A DNA stretch of 64,000 nt from Chrysopilus asiliformis (Eukaryota > Arthropoda > Insecta > Diptera > Rhagionidae). A model generated the notes under the pieces. The model searched no databases. It saw nothing but the letters and a program-made list of their open reading frames with translations, and had not been told where the DNA came from. The position numbers and the translations under genes are program-made. Where the stretch lies: NCBI GenBank assembly GCA_964034945.1, contig OZ035961.1:4074001-4138000 (forward strand). The letters run 5' to 3'. Shown here piece by piece: positions 22,076 to 36,229 of the stretch; position 1 is the first letter of the stretch, and every line of letters begins with the position of its first letter.

Positions 22076-22575
22076 ATCCAGAGTAAGTCGGAAATTTCAT
22101 TGAGTTCGAATGGCAACTAACTTCACGTTGGTTACATCAGTAGGCCGTTACTGCTATATTTTCTTGATATAATCACGATTCGCGATCTCCCATGATTAAA
22201 ACTATTTCGCTGTCGAACAGAACCAACAAACCACCAACACAAAATCCTCAATTGAGAATAAAATGTCAGATTTATTATGTTGAAGTTAGCAGCATTTCAT
22301 TACCGTACATTACCGTATAAAATTTCCCTTTGTTCCAAGCGCTGTTCGAGATGAAAAGATGTTGCAGGATCTTGTATGGAAAGCTTGTTCTGAACTGCTT
22401 CAGAACATTAAAAAAACACAACTAATATAACTATTGTGCAACCCTTCCGCGGAAACTGTTTTGTGACTATCATTACGAGATAGATGTTGTTCAACTATTT
22501 TAAGGGAGGGAAAATCTAGCGTGACGTCAATGTAAACTGTAAACTTGTGTCACAAGCGTACATCAAAAAACGCTG

Positions 22576-22820
22576 TTAGTATAAACTCCGTGGTCCAAAG
22601 ATGACTATTTATAATTCGATAGCACTGTTTGTAAATGAACGGAAATAATAGAAACTTTGAAAAACAACGACTTTCCGACTGGTCACAAAGTAACCGATGG
22701 GTCGTCGCGACTTTAATTTCGTGACTTTAGCTTCGCTATGCCCACTTCACGTCTGCTCGCGACTTTAATTTCATGACTTTAGCTCCTCTATGCCCACTTC
22801 ACGACTGCTCGTGTTGCTTG
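22576..22820 (+). repeat. Dispersed repeat family E, copy 1, with a 52-bp tandem duplication
   Basis: It starts with TATAAACTCC(G/T)TGGTCCAAA and contains TGGTCACAAAGTAACCGAT, both also found at 51161. Units 22705-22756 and 22757-22808 are near-identical 52-base tandem repeats starting TCGCGACTTTAATTTC. Confidence 0.6.
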
Positions 22821-24305
22821 GGCTTAAAAAATATTAAAAAAAAATATGAGGAAGGGTGAAATGGAGAGGGGCTTCAAAAACTCTAAAATAAACGTGACGT
22901 ATTTTTTTATTGCAAAATTTTATCTTTCTGTCAGGTACAGACCTCATAGGAAACTAAAATTTAATGAGCCTGTCCATAACATACATTAGGAGGGTACAAT
23001 TCTACAATTTCCTTTATTTTCCACATTTTTATAATTTTAGTGGTTAATTTCAAGTACATAAGAGATGATAAAAAAAAATCCCCTCAATTTACCTTAGAGG
23101 ACCAAATTTGAAAATATCTTTTTTTCCATTAATGCAAAACAGGAAATATCAGATAAAACAGCAAAAAAAACATTTTCCCCATGAGAGCCAGGTTCGGAAA
23201 CAAGATTTCAAACGAACAACATAAACTCCCGGTATGTTAAGCACAGTTGGAAAGATTCTAAAATCGAATATGATTGAAATACGAATATAAACGCTCTTTA
23301 TATAATATTTAAGTTTGTATTTTTGTATAGATTTGTATATTCTTTATAATATTTTACCAGGGTTTAAATATGAGGATATTATATAAGAAAAAAAGTCGTA
23401 ATACTTTGAAGAAAAAGGAAAATACATCAGGACCTGTCCTCCACAAGTTCGGTCGTAAGAAGATTTAAATGTCAAAGAGCTGTTTGAAGTCCTTGATATT
23501 TTCCCATCCATCCATCTATCCGTCCATTCCATTCAGTCTTACCGATCCTATCTATCAACCTCCTCTCCCTTTAAATCTTACATGGATATATGTTGGTATA
23601 TAGATAGGTTTATTATGTTAGGTGGTTCGTCTATATCTATACATTGAAAGAAACCTGTCAACTTTGTCAGCTTGTATGTATTTGGAATGGTTTCGACAGG
23701 ATTACAATTTATCGATAACCAAAGTTTTTCCTTTGCTTTTATTTGGGACATCAACTCAAGTGCATTATGGTTTTTTTTCAATTGCTTTCACTTCCCCAGT
23801 GGTTGAAGATGCCATTCTATCCAAAAGTATTGGTTTTGATATTATTGTCTACGTCTAAACCATATAAAGTGTAGCCTTTCTTTGCATTGTGCAATATGCT
23901 AATGCCAGACGGTTATTTCACGATTTTTATTCAGAAACATGATTGAAAATTGTCGATTTTGAATGAAAATCTGTTTGTTCTTTTAACTCGCAATATCTAT
24001 GAATAATAACTTTTGCCAATGTTTGAACAGTAACTATGGTGGCCATATTTATTTTGTGTTAATCCGGGACACAATCCGGCTACTGGTTTAAATTTGCTGC
24101 TTCCACGAGAAATATATTTAGTTGAATTTTTTTTTCGGATTTTTGTTTTCTTATTTATATATTTATAGTACCTCTCTTGAGGTTTGAAATTCCTGATCCC
24201 AAAATCCCCACTCGAAAACTAAACACAGGATATTCAAGTCATCCTTACAGAACCTTTCTTCAGATTCGAGATTCGTAATTACAAAGACCGGGATCAGCGA
24301 GGTCC
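22821..24305. other. AT-rich noncoding DNA
   Basis: A short CCATCCAT tract lies at about 23505-23530. No gene recognised. Confidence 0.45.
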
Positions 24306-24309
24306 TTAA

Positions 24310-24607
24310 CCCGTTCGGTACATGTTTTTTTCTATGGGGGTTAAAAATACTCTATATACAAATTAATGATGTTTAAGCTATTAGTATTCATTTAAAACAA
24401 AAAAAAAAATTTAAAAAAAAAATTAAAAATTTTAATTTTTTTCAAATACGTCCACTGTGGTCCAGCTTTTTACTCAAAAAATCAAAATTGGGTCACAAAT
24501 GCACTTAATGGTGCACTGAATGAGAATAGAGTGTTGAAAATAAATAAGTAATAAGTAAATTCAGATTTTTAACTGCGTTGCCATATGGCATCAAAATACC
24601 GAACGGG
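24310..24607. mobile_element. piggyBac-like MITE
   Basis: A 298-bp element flanked on both sides by TTAA (24306-24309 and 24608-24611). Its ends are inverted repeats, CCCGTTCGGTA on the left and the exact complement on the right. TTAA target duplication with a CCC start is diagnostic of the piggyBac superfamily. The interior is AT-rich and noncoding, so it is a non-autonomous copy needing a transposase from elsewhere. Confidence 0.82.
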
Positions 24608-24611
24608 TTAA

Positions 24612-27600
24612 TGATCATTTTCCCGAGAAAAAATAGAAAAAGGACACTTGCGGCATCCTTACAGAACCTTAACGAATTTTCCAGAATATTGGCCCTAACG
24701 CAATCGCATTTTCGTTTAAGAAATAAAGAAAAATGCACCTCAGGCGAAAACAATTTAAAACATATTGATCCTGGTAAGAAATACCTAAAATAAATATTTT
24801 TTTTAACAAGCGTTAAAAGTTTTTGCTTATTAACTTCTTTCTTGCTTTTATTTTCAAGTCCAAATTTTTACGTAAAATTATTTTTTCGATATTTAGTACA
24901 CGCAAAAACAAAGCTTGTCTTTAAAAAAAAAGATTAAAAAAAACACGATTGGTACTTCGTTAGTTATATTTGCATCCATCGTCCGCCATTTTGTTTTTTC
25001 TCATAAATAAAAGTTTATAAAAATTGACCACAGGCGGACAAGAATAACGTGATTGTCGTTTTTCTCAAATTTTCCAGGGTATCATGCTTGATTCGGTACT
25101 GTCCCGGCTGCTCCTGGACGTATGGTCATCCTAACATCAACTCAAATACGCATCCCATACGCATTTCAGATTTCTGCGGTTTCTTGCAGTTACTGTGACG
25201 AGATATTGTTTCAGTGGAAATTTCATTTAAAAAGCTATTCGATTTTTATTGTATTTATTTAAAATTTCTGGATATGATATGGAATTTCATAAACCTATAT
25301 GTGTATCTCGAAAATTCTACTTGATTTCATTAAATTTTCCTAATAATCAATGCTTTTTTTTAAAAAAAAATAAAGCTACCATTTATCTATGTGTATCCTA
25401 AATTGAGTAATAAAAAATTGGTACACAACTCTGAAAGAAATTTGAGGAAAAAACGGATATTTAACAGTAGTAGAGTTCCCTTGCCGTGAAACCACACACC
25501 GAGCTTCCTGATTTTATTCCACCTCTGGGAAATTGAACTTTTCGCAGGAAACAACACGCCACAATTTTCCATGGCTTTCAAACATATTGTTGTTATTTAT
25601 AAAAGTTTGTTGCTTTTGTTTCGTGCAGAGACACCACCCTTGATGCTGTGCAGCTGCTGCTTTTGATATGTACTAGTCTTGATGTTTTTTTTAATTTTCC
25701 CTATGCTATTCTCTGTTATCCTATTATATGCCATATCCTTATTTTCGATGAGTTTTTCAATATCGCTTACATAAAAACATCCTCCGCGCATAAATTCTAT
25801 GTAGGTAACAATTTTAAAGTTTTTAATCAAACAACTACTCTTTTATGTAACCTATATCCTTATAAATACAAATATTTTTTACCAATGATTTGTTTTATTA
25901 ACTTAATCAGTAATTTTTACTACTCCATCTGAATTTGATTTCATATTCGTTGTTAGTAAAATTTCTTTTTAAAACTCTGTTGAAAATTTCACAAATTACA
26001 AGTTTTACGAAATTTAAATATGATTCGATCCTAGTTTATCTCATTTACAATTTTTTTTTGCATTTGATTCCAGTGCTACATTCTTGGCCAATGCACGCGA
26101 ATTATGGTGAACGCGAGAGTTTGGTGTGTGCGCATTGATTTTCTGAGATTCTCCTAAGCTTGTCTACGTTCGGCTAAATTTTAGCAAATCACCTAGACTA
26201 ATCAGTTCTGAGTTTGAATTCGTGGCGAAAAAATCTGATTGTTAGCGAGATATTTGACTTTTTCAATTTTTTGCGATCATTTTTTTTTGTGTTGTGGAAG
26301 AAAAAGTTAAAGCAGTAGAACGAATTTTTGCCGATTTCATCTTAAGAAGTAATTGAATGTCGACTGAGGTACTCGTGGAATGTTGGCAAGAATGTGGATG
26401 TGATTTGCAAAGACACAGGTTTTAGGCAGAATTGCTCGCCAAACATTGATTCGCTTGCATTCGCCAAGAGTGTGAAACCAGTATGAAATCGCATAGAATT
26501 TGCATTCAAAAGGACTAAACTAAATCGTGATAATAAATTATGTGGAAAAATCGTACAATTGGGATTCCGTTCAAATTGACCTCCTTCTAACATAATTTAA
26601 CTTCATTGGGTAATTTATACTACATAAAATATATGCACTGAGCGTGATATAATTACTCAGTAGAGAATAATTGTTTTTCAAACGGCTAGTATATTGGCGG
26701 TTAAATTTGAAAAAAAAAATTTCAAGAGATGTTAAATTTGTACTAACCATTCGACTTATTTCCGATTATGTGGCTCGTATTTACGATTATGTGCGAAAAA
26801 TTCATATTATTTTTTATTTTCGACCAGATTTAGAGTCCAGCACTTGTTTTATGTTAAATGGAACCAAACAACACTCCCCATCCCACTACCAGTCTTTTGT
26901 GAAAACAAAAACCAATTAAAAATTCTGATTCACTGAATATTTAGAAACCCTAACCAGAACCAAAATTTCGGAATTCAAGAAACCAAATTTTTAAATTCTA
27001 GGAACCATAACCAAAACCAAAAACCAGACAATCTAGAACCAAAACCGAACAACACAAGAAAAAACTTTGAGTTTGCAACTCTGGTTGTTTCATAGTTTCA
27101 AGAGCATTTTGGAAACCGTTTTTTTATGTTTTTATATTAAATTTTTAGCAGAGAAAAATATAAATTATGGGCCATTGAACTAACACGAGCAATAAATGTC
27201 TGTTCTGTTTTTTACAGCAATAAAAGGTAACTACGATAGAAAATGTTATGATTTTTTACTGTGAGCTCACATGTTTATATAATTTGCATTCAAGATATAG
27301 GAAAAATTCAGGTTAATAATAGTAAGGTAGAGTCAGAAAATCAACCAGAGCCACAACATACTGAAATCACGTGTATATGAAAGCAAACGCTAGAAAATGT
27401 TTCTACTTAAAGTTACTTATTACCTCGTAAAACTTATATTCTTCTTCTTCTTCAGCGCCATCACCTTGTTTTTACCTGTAGAGAACCATCTTTGTTTATC
27501 TTACATACCTATATACAAGCGTAGCACCGAATTCAGGTGTAACTTTTAGCTAAAAACACTGGAATATTGTGTTCTGCACTGCAAGTAGTAGAAGTTTTAC

Positions 27601-29472
27601 TTATGCGATGAATATATGTTTCATTTTCAGTTTTACGTTTTGTATGTGCACAAACACACACATACACATACATATAGACTAAATACAAAACATTATGAAG
27701 ATCTTTGGGCTGGGAATTTATGATTCTTTACTATGCCGTCGCAGCAAAAGTCAAAATTTAGATGATGCTGGAATGGGAATCCTTAATACACCAGAGAATT
27801 TCATATAGCAAGCTTGGGTCCTGAAAGTATAGTATCTGAAGATACTACGTAGATATCATGAATCGCGTGAAAATAACAGTAGCATGCTGGCAACAAAGGC
27901 AATGGCGCTTTTTTGAAACCGCAAAATGGAATCAAAACAGCAGTTTCGCATGCGGGTGAAGTTTTTATTTTATTTATAATAATATGTATTCATAACATAA
28001 TAAAATATACATCTGCATAAAAACAGAACATACAACATTTCACATATATGGGTTTAAAAATCTACCATTTCATAATGTACGATTCTCATATATGAGCGTA
28101 GGTACCAATGAATTTTATACTCTTTTTTTAGCTCTACGTTTGTAACTATATGTAAGTATGTTTGCTGGTGTTTCTGGGGAAATTGGTCCTTGGGCCAGAT
28201 CTAAGACTGGGTTTTGTTGGTTTCAGGTTTGACGGCTTGATGCCCACAGGGGGAATGTTCGGGTTACAGCTTTACTAAGTATGTATAGAAATAAACACAC
28301 AAAATTCCTCTGGAGCAAAGTGAAAAATCCCAACTGGAAGCCTTAAAACTCCATTCGCCATTATTTCCCTTGAATGCAAGTTGAGCCGGGGGTGTACGAA
28401 AATCATTGCCAACATCAGCATAAACATCATAACCAGCAAAGAAATGTAACGAAATATGCGTATTCGCCACACATACACATAATGTTGTTGAGGTCTTAGG
28501 TCTAAGGGAAACTTATTAACTTTTATTACTGTCATAAAGACAGTCCAAATTGGAAGACATCACTCGTTGGGAATTTAAATAAAAACTCACAAGCAAATAT
28601 GTCAAACATTGTTGGATGCTATTTCCAGTGTTATGCTACATCAGTGCCACTTTTTTATGTTTTGCTGGTATAAAAGCTACAAATGATTAAGGAAATGTAA
28701 TATTTTGCTTCCATGAAAAATTCAAACTTATGCCAAAAAGAAGAAAATGTTTAAAAAAAACCTCCCCAGAAAACCGCTAGCAACGAAAAATATTGTATTG
28801 TAATAATACGGAAAAATGAAAAAAAAAACTCATATTATTCCCATGTTGATTTCAAGTTATTGCATGGAGGGAATCTTTTCGATTTCATTTAATTTCTGGG
28901 ACTCAGTAAAATTTTGTGAAGTAGAAGGAAAGAAAACTCCAAAAATAGGTCAAATTTCTACCTGTTGAGATTAATTTGTAAATGCATTTTTTGGTTTTAC
29001 TACGTTCCAGTTTTTATTCAGGATATCATTTAAATTGAGAATTGAAAGAAAAATAAATTGTGAGCAGGTGAAGTCTTAAATGAAGTAGAGGAAAATAATT
29101 TAAATATTCTTTGCATACAGAGTTAAGTTGAAAATTTCCTTTTCCTTAATTTCGGCATTCCCAAGTAACTGAAAGGGTCACCCAGTGGTCATCGCGACCA
29201 CAAATTTAAGAAATTGCTAAAAGTTTAAGTCGCGGCACCCACTTTACGAAATTTTCGCTAAACACACATGAATCAAGGGTGTTCGCATTTATTTGCTGTG
29301 ATTCGCCTAAGTTTGGCTACGTTCGACTTAGAGCCGAACTCAAGCAAATCAAGTTCGACGATTGTCTCATAATAGTATTTTATTGACGATTGTATATAAT
29401 AATATTTCAGTTTTTTGGTCAAGCCGGGACGAGATGAGCAGGAGAAAAGGACCAACAATTTTTATGTATAAG
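24612..29472. other. AT-rich noncoding DNA with decayed repeats
   Basis: No gene supported. A block with CTAAG(C/T)TTG(T/G)CTACGTTCG occurs near 26150-26180 and again near 29307-29325, with similar flanks. A stretch with CTGTCCCGGCTG at 25100 resembles the GTCATATGTCCCGG block at 33190. CA-rich microsatellite near 27652-27675. Confidence 0.4.
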
Positions 29473-29513
29473 GTGGAATCATTGGTGGAATCATTGGTGG
29501 AATCATTGGTGGA
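29473..29513 (+). repeat. 12-bp tandem repeat, 3.4 copies
   Basis: GTGGAATCATTG repeated at 29473, 29485 and 29497 with a partial fourth copy. Being a multiple of three, it gives repeated SLVE/NDST tetrapeptides in small ORFs on both strands, which I do not regard as genes. Confidence 0.85.
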
Positions 29514-30996
29514 TCTCATCAGAGTGACTGATCTCTTTTTGCGCTCGTTATGTTCCATAAATAATCGCAACTGAAATTGTAAAATTATCTATAAGGTCAA
29601 AACTTTTGAGATACATGCGCCTTTTATGGAAAATCGTTGAAAAAATGCGCCGCAGACTAATATAATGTAATTTACAGCATCATGTAATCGAAATGGATTT
29701 TTTTGCATATTTAGTAATCGTTTTTACTAGTCTATGATAAAGAATTACACTAAATTGAAAAATGCCGAACAAAAATTTAGTTTCCAACCCGCTGGGACAA
29801 CTGCCTCAATCCGTGGCTGTTCCGGTTATTTTGGGACTTATGGTCACCCTAACTATGAAAGAAAATAAGAATCTGTTGCAAGAGAATTTTACTTTAATCA
29901 ATAACAAATTCATCCTTATAAAATTTTTAAACGGATAACTGATGTTACAAACTCATATTGTTTCTCAAAGGAAAAGTACTGCAAATGATATGAAATTTTA
30001 TTTTGAACTTTATTTTTCCTTAAAACTTATATTAAGTTAAATAATTCATATTAAAAATTTTTAGTTTTCCAACAAAAATGGAAAAAAATCTAAACAAATT
30101 CTAGGAAACAAAAAGTCTGATTTTGAATTTACATCTCTAGTGAAATTATTTTGTAAGTTACTGCCACAAGCTTTTGAAAATATACTTTCATTTTTGTTAA
30201 AGTTTTCATATTTTTTTTTGTAAATAAAATAATATTCGTAAGTTCGTATGGCCCCAAAACAATAATTGTTTCATTCGAAATTATAAACGTTTTATTTTTC
30301 CATTAAAATGTTATAAAACTTTTGATATTTAATTAAAACTTATCCGTTGTCTTTTTCAACATTCGGCTACTGAAATAGAAGCTATACCAAATCTAACTTA
30401 CCTAAATATGGGCACACATATTATTAAGGATTTTAACAAAAGCATATTAAATGTCCTTTGATCTGCAGTAGAGCTAATGAAATAGAACGATGTTACCTGC
30501 AATGCTTTACTTTAAAATTCTAGGGGTGGAAAACAATCGAAAACTGAGTAACGGGGAAACGAAAGAGGGTAAGTTCGGGTAGTATAGGAAGTATATATTG
30601 AAGTGTAAGGTCTTTTTAGCGAACTTTTAGCTCACTAAACTTTGAAATTCTTCTGCTCTTATTTTATATCCAATACTGTATCCTATTCCAAAATTGTTGT
30701 GTACTCGATATCTAAAAGGTCATAAGTTTATGGGAAACTGTAGTAGAAAATCCTTTTGTACGCCAGCGAATGTGCAGTATTAGCCATCATTTAGCTTTTG
30801 TGCTTTTCCACAATGTGACACTGTAAAATATTTAGGAAATTTGAAATTGAAAGAATTTTCTATTATTACGTAACAGTGTTTCTTGCAAAGTACTTGGTCT
30901 GTAATCCGGAGGTTGGTGGAACGCTGTCATTCGATACGAAATGAGTAGCGATATTTGCCGTCTGATGTCAACGACATCATCGGTTTAGATTGAGTA

Positions 30997-31524
30997 CCAG
31001 GAAGACCGAGCCGTGCTCGGCCACCTCAAAATTCTACTTTTGCTGATTTTTGGGGAAAAACTAAGTTCACATTATCTTTACAGAGCTTTTCCAGAGTTTT
31101 TAAATTCCCGACCTAGAAAGCTAGAACTAAAACTAACGCGCGATAACAAAATTTCATAGAAATCGGTTGAGTGGTTATTGAGTAATCGCTGTCACCGATT
31201 TTCGAAACGTTGTTCTGAGACACCAGGTGAGGGTCATCTAGGGGAGGGAAAAGTCAGGTTTGTAGTGGAAAAATCGAAAGCCCCTAGCCCCCTTAGTAAT
31301 ACTGTAAAGTTTCATTGAGATCGGACCACCCAATTCGAAGATAACAGGCGGGGGGTATCGAAGGGGAATTTTCTCAGGGGTGAGACCTATCTAGATCGAT
31401 TTCTTGTCCCCGAAAATCCCTAACCCCCAAGTTTCGTGAAAATCGTTAGGCGGGTTTTCGAGATTGTGTGTGCAGACAGGCAGACAGGCAGACAGACAGA
31501 CGTTCCTCGTATTATATTATAGGA
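30997..31524 (-). mobile_element. Helitron-like non-autonomous element
   Basis: Read on the minus strand it starts A|TCCTATAATATAATACGAGG and carries a GTCTGTCTGTCTGCC tract. A degenerate block ATTTTCACGAAACTTGGGGG follows. It ends with a CCGAGC-acg-GCTCGG hairpin five bases before CTGG|T. TC start, CTRR end, a hairpin just before the end and insertion between A and T are Helitron features. It encodes nothing. Confidence 0.5.
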
Positions 31525-33469
31525 TATCACGACTTCTGATGGGTTGCAATATGAAGGGAACCTTACAAATTTCGAAATTCAAAATTTTTCTAAGTGCAGA
31601 CGCGCACCACGTTGGCAAGCATGTAGAATGGTGTTAATGTGGCAATTTTGGGAGCTGGCAATGACGTGTATTTCGACTTACTTATTTACTACTTGAAGTA
31701 CGCTGAAATATTTATTAGCTTAAAAGGTTTTACGTGGCTATTTAACCACTTGGACGGCATCCTGCATGAATTAACACTCAAAATACAAACAATTTTTTTT
31801 TTAAAGTGTAAGTACATTTAAACTTTTACATAGGTTAAATGGGTTGGTCAAGTGAGATTATTTTGGTTGGGTTTATCCTTTCATCTCCTATATTTCTCTC
31901 TGCGGGAATCCATGGGATTTATACTAGAAAAAGACACGTGCATTAACCAACAAACCATAGATCAGAATCTTGGTGCTATAATACGGTGATGGTGAACACT
32001 TCTTAAAAAGTTACTGGCTATCGTCGCACTCGATAAAATTCCAAGAAAAGCTCCATTGCTTCCCACGTCTTTAAAATCCTATTTAGGTAATATAGGAACG
32101 TTGCTTGCTCAAATATCGCATCAGAATTGTGATAAATAGTTTGTTCGAGCACTTTTACACATGCCTTCAGAATTAATTTTATTTTTCTAGAAAATAAAAA
32201 GTCATATCAATTCTAAGTGAGTTTTTCATAGACGGGGCAGAAAACTGAGATAAAATCACCTTCAAATTCGAAAGGACAATAAAGAATCACCACCAAAGAA
32301 TTCTATCATAGAAATGTTGACATTTTCGATTTGATTCTTGGCCTATAGAAAAACATCTTGACGTCCATATAAAATGCTGTGTACTTTGAAAATATCCTTG
32401 GCGACATTGTGTGGATTGGGTGTGTATCAGTGTTGGGGGTTGAAAATCCTTAAAATCAAGTACCTATAAATGTTCTATCATGTTTGTGTTTGTATTTGGA
32501 ATAAGTATGCTCGTTTGATGCTAAGACAGCAAACAAATAAAATTTCAGATATACAGCTTTGGGCTACAATAAGAAACAAGAAGATATAAAGAAAAAAATT
32601 TGGTACATTATATAAGAAAGACAAACGAAAAATTGATCATTCTTAGAAAATTGTTGAAAAAAAAGAAAAGGAAAATAGCATTTGATCGGCTACAGCTAAC
32701 CAACCAACCACTTGACCAGAAATCACAGCAATCGAAATGTAGAGAGAGAAATCATTGACAAAGGTACATCCTTTGGATTTCTGTTGTGACAAATCGGAAA
32801 TTGGGGTCCCCGATTGTAGAGTGTATAGAAAAAGGGCCACTTCCTCTATTGAAAACCTTAGCTGTTTTTTTTTGTGGCTTTTCCGGCTGTTTGTTGAAAA
32901 ATTAATAGAAAACAGGAAATATTTAAGGGAAAAATGTCCGTTTTTATTCTTTTTGTAGATAAATCGGCTTAAATATTAGCTTTTATTTCTCCAATTGTCG
33001 ATGTTTTGAGCATTTTGTAATGTCTTTTTTTTACTTGAAATAAAAGAAAATGGGAAATCGCAAGTAGGTAAACTGTTTTATTTTAATGAGAACTTGATGT
33101 TGTCTCCACGTGAAGTTTTGTATAAAACGAAGTATTGATTTTTATTATGTGGAATGAGACCAAAGAAAAGTTGATTATAAATAGGGCGGTCATATGTCCC
33201 GGATTGTTCGAGACAGTCCCGGAATCAAGAATGCGGAATTCTCAATTTAGTATTTAAAATTTATCAAACACTAGGAAAACCACAACTAAACATGTTACTC
33301 TAGTTCGCCGGAGGTTGCTCCAAATCACATTTTGTTCCTCTGGGGCCCATTTTTTTAACGATTTCCCACAAAACCGACAAATCTCACAAAATTTAGCCTC
33401 CTGCACGTTTCCCTTTGTTAGTATTTTTACAATTTTAGTTACGGTTTTTTGTAAAATGTAAAGAGCGCA
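31525..33469. other. AT-rich noncoding DNA
   Basis: A GGTCATATGTCCCGG…GACAGTCCCGG block at 33188-33226 is inverted on itself and similar to blocks at 25100 and 29790. Nothing else supported. Confidence 0.45.
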
Positions 33470-33740
33470 AAAAATTCAGTTTGCGCAAACTAATGGTTTT
33501 TCGAATAAATTAGTTGAAAAAAATTAAAGATTTTGAAATTCTGTATATTTTTGCGATTTACCGTAAATCGGTATCGTTTACCATTGCCGAGATATTTCAG
33601 ATTTTGTAGAAAAAAATTTGATGTTTTTATCTAAACTAATATTTTATTCGCTGGATTATAATGTAAATTCGGTGGGGACGTAGATTTTGTATAAGAAAGT
33701 AATGTGCTGCTCACATAAGATATATTTGTTTCATATCACG
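33470..33740 (+). repeat. Dispersed repeat family D, copy 1
   Basis: Shares the order TCAGATTTTGTA, TATTTTATTCGCTGG, GTAGATTTTGTATAAGAAAGT, AATGTGCTGCTCACATAAGATAT with 45236-45560, allowing divergence. No coding content. Confidence 0.55.
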
Positions 33741-35939
33741 ACTTTTCCGTCCACATACAAACACATCATTCCTGGCGGTATTTTTTAAAACTCGTGGAAA
33801 ACCAAAACGAAGGCTTTTCCACGACTTTTTATATATTATCTAATAGCGCCGTACCATGTCGTAGGTCCTCCCTTAATGTGTGAGATATTTTGCGTAGAGT
33901 TCCTAAAATCACTTAAACAATGAAAACAGTTAAATTGTTTTATCAAAATGACGCTAAAATTGTAATAGAATTTTTCATGGAATTTCTCGTTTGGCAATAA
34001 TCAATTAAAGACGAAAAAAAAACTCTTTGTGACTTAACATATTTTGAGCTCCAGAAATAATCGCCTAAGCATTGGAATGATTGAGCGTAAATTATATTTC
34101 TACATGCAATACTTTAATCTTCCCTAGAAAAAGTCCCTGCCAGAATACACAGACAAACGAATAAGAATTTCTGTTTAATCAAGTTACAATTAGAAATTGC
34201 AATACATTATCCTTAAAGGAGAAAACACATGCTGGAAAAAACCAAGTAAAATAATTCTCATTACAATGTCTATGATGGATGGGAAATGTCTAGGTATATA
34301 AACTTTGGTAGTTTGTTCGCGGAGGCGGAAAGTAAAAAAGAAAAAAAAAACGTTAAGAAAACTTGTGGAAATACTTTTGCGTCTTCCCATCGATCACTGG
34401 GCACATACATAAGGATTACAAACGTGTGCAGTATAAATCCTGAATGAATCCTACCTGCCCAAGTGCGGGCACGCAGTCCTTGATTCCAAGAAACATTTCA
34501 ATGTATTATTCTGGACACTATCAAACGACTAGCATCAAGCTAGTAGCCAGCCATGTGTAAGGACATAATCATCTCATCGCTGCTGATGGAAAACGTCCAA
34601 TATATCTACGTGTACCGAGGAGATGAAGGCAAGAAACCTTCTACGTTTACCAACATATCTTATACGAGTATATACTCGTATCGGAAAGTTTACAGCACTA
34701 AAAACAGCCCCTTCAGAATTTACTTCCCAATTTTCCCCAAATTCTGCAGATGATTACTGAGGATGTTGATGAAGGGATACGGCTGGACCTTAACTGATCT
34801 CGGCTCCTCTCATCAGTATTTCCGGACGACAAGAAATTTCTAGCCAAAAATGTCATGCTCTTTTTTTTTGCGCCAACACCAATTCCATTGAATGGGACCT
34901 CGGAGTCCTGGAATCTTTGCAAGAAATCCATAACTTAGGGTCGGAATTAACTCCAGACGTCTCCTCCTCTGCGGTGATGCTGGACAAGGAAGAATAATCG
35001 CCCACTTTATGACCACCGCCCGACAATGTCCTTTCATTTATTTTTTTTTCAGTTTTTTCGCATAGTTTTCTAGGCTGATTTCCCATACTATCAGCAGTTG
35101 AGATCTAGGGATAGTGTGAGCGTCTGTATGTCGAAGGATAATGACGGAATGGAGGGAAGACAAATTCGTTTAACCGGTAAACGAGAGACGATAGTTTTTT
35201 ATTATCTCTATAGACTTTTCTTCTCTTTGTTGTGATGTCCTTTTAAGTTAAGTGCCAGTTTTGCTAGTGGGTGTTAATCCGTTAGTCGGTTGGGAAAATT
35301 CTTTACACACTCCCCTCATGCTGGGGGTTATTTTTTCCGTATTTGTCAATGTCAAAATGTTTACAAGTAGTTGGAACTAAAGGAAAACTCCAAGATGTAT
35401 TTGTAGAGATAAAAAATGGCTCACGAAGAAACGGACGAAAACAATTCGGGGATAGTGAAATGTCCTAAAGGGCCGATGAAAATTATTTCTTTGACTATAT
35501 CACTGGACAAAATAAATCGATGTACATCGGTGACTCTATTTTAGTTCTTTTTTTCGTAAACATTTGGAATTTTTTTGGGGACATTATTGGGTGGAGATCA
35601 ACGTTTTACAGTGGAACCTATGGGAAGCATAAAAAAGCGAAGGTAAAAAACAAAAGTAGAGAGAACTAAGTGGGAAATGGGATGGCTACTGCTTTGATGA
35701 AAGCAACCACTTCGTCGCTTGAGTATTTTTTTGATGTATCCGCCAAAACGTATCCGCGTTTATAAGTTTTTTAAAGTATTCTATAGATTGATGAAACCCG
35801 CTTTTAAAAACATGTATTAGTTACTGAGATATTCGTCGTATATACAGAGTCCGTAAATTTTCACCTTCAGAAATTAATATTACTATTATGTCTCGGTTTT
35901 ATCGAGTGCCGGGCATTTTCAACATTTCATAAGTTTGCA
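33741..35939. other. Noncoding DNA
   Basis: The part at 34430-35110 is less AT-rich and holds overlapping ORFs of 60-77 codons on both strands without recognisable motifs. A 20-bp perfect palindrome, half-site ATACGAGTAT, is at 34662-34681. No gene supported. Confidence 0.45.
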
Positions 35940-36143
35940 ACATTTTTATACTCTATATGATATATCATGTAGGAGTATATTAGATTTAGTATGCCATTTT
36001 TGTACGGAATGAACTACACTAGGATGCTTGTTATGACAAAAGAGTTTGATTTCCGCATGCCTGTCTGTCTGTCTGTCAGTCTGTTTGTCCATTTGCCTGT
36101 CTGTCCGTCTGTCTATCTGTCCGTCTATCTGCCTGTCTATATC

Positions 36144-36229
<86 letters not shown>

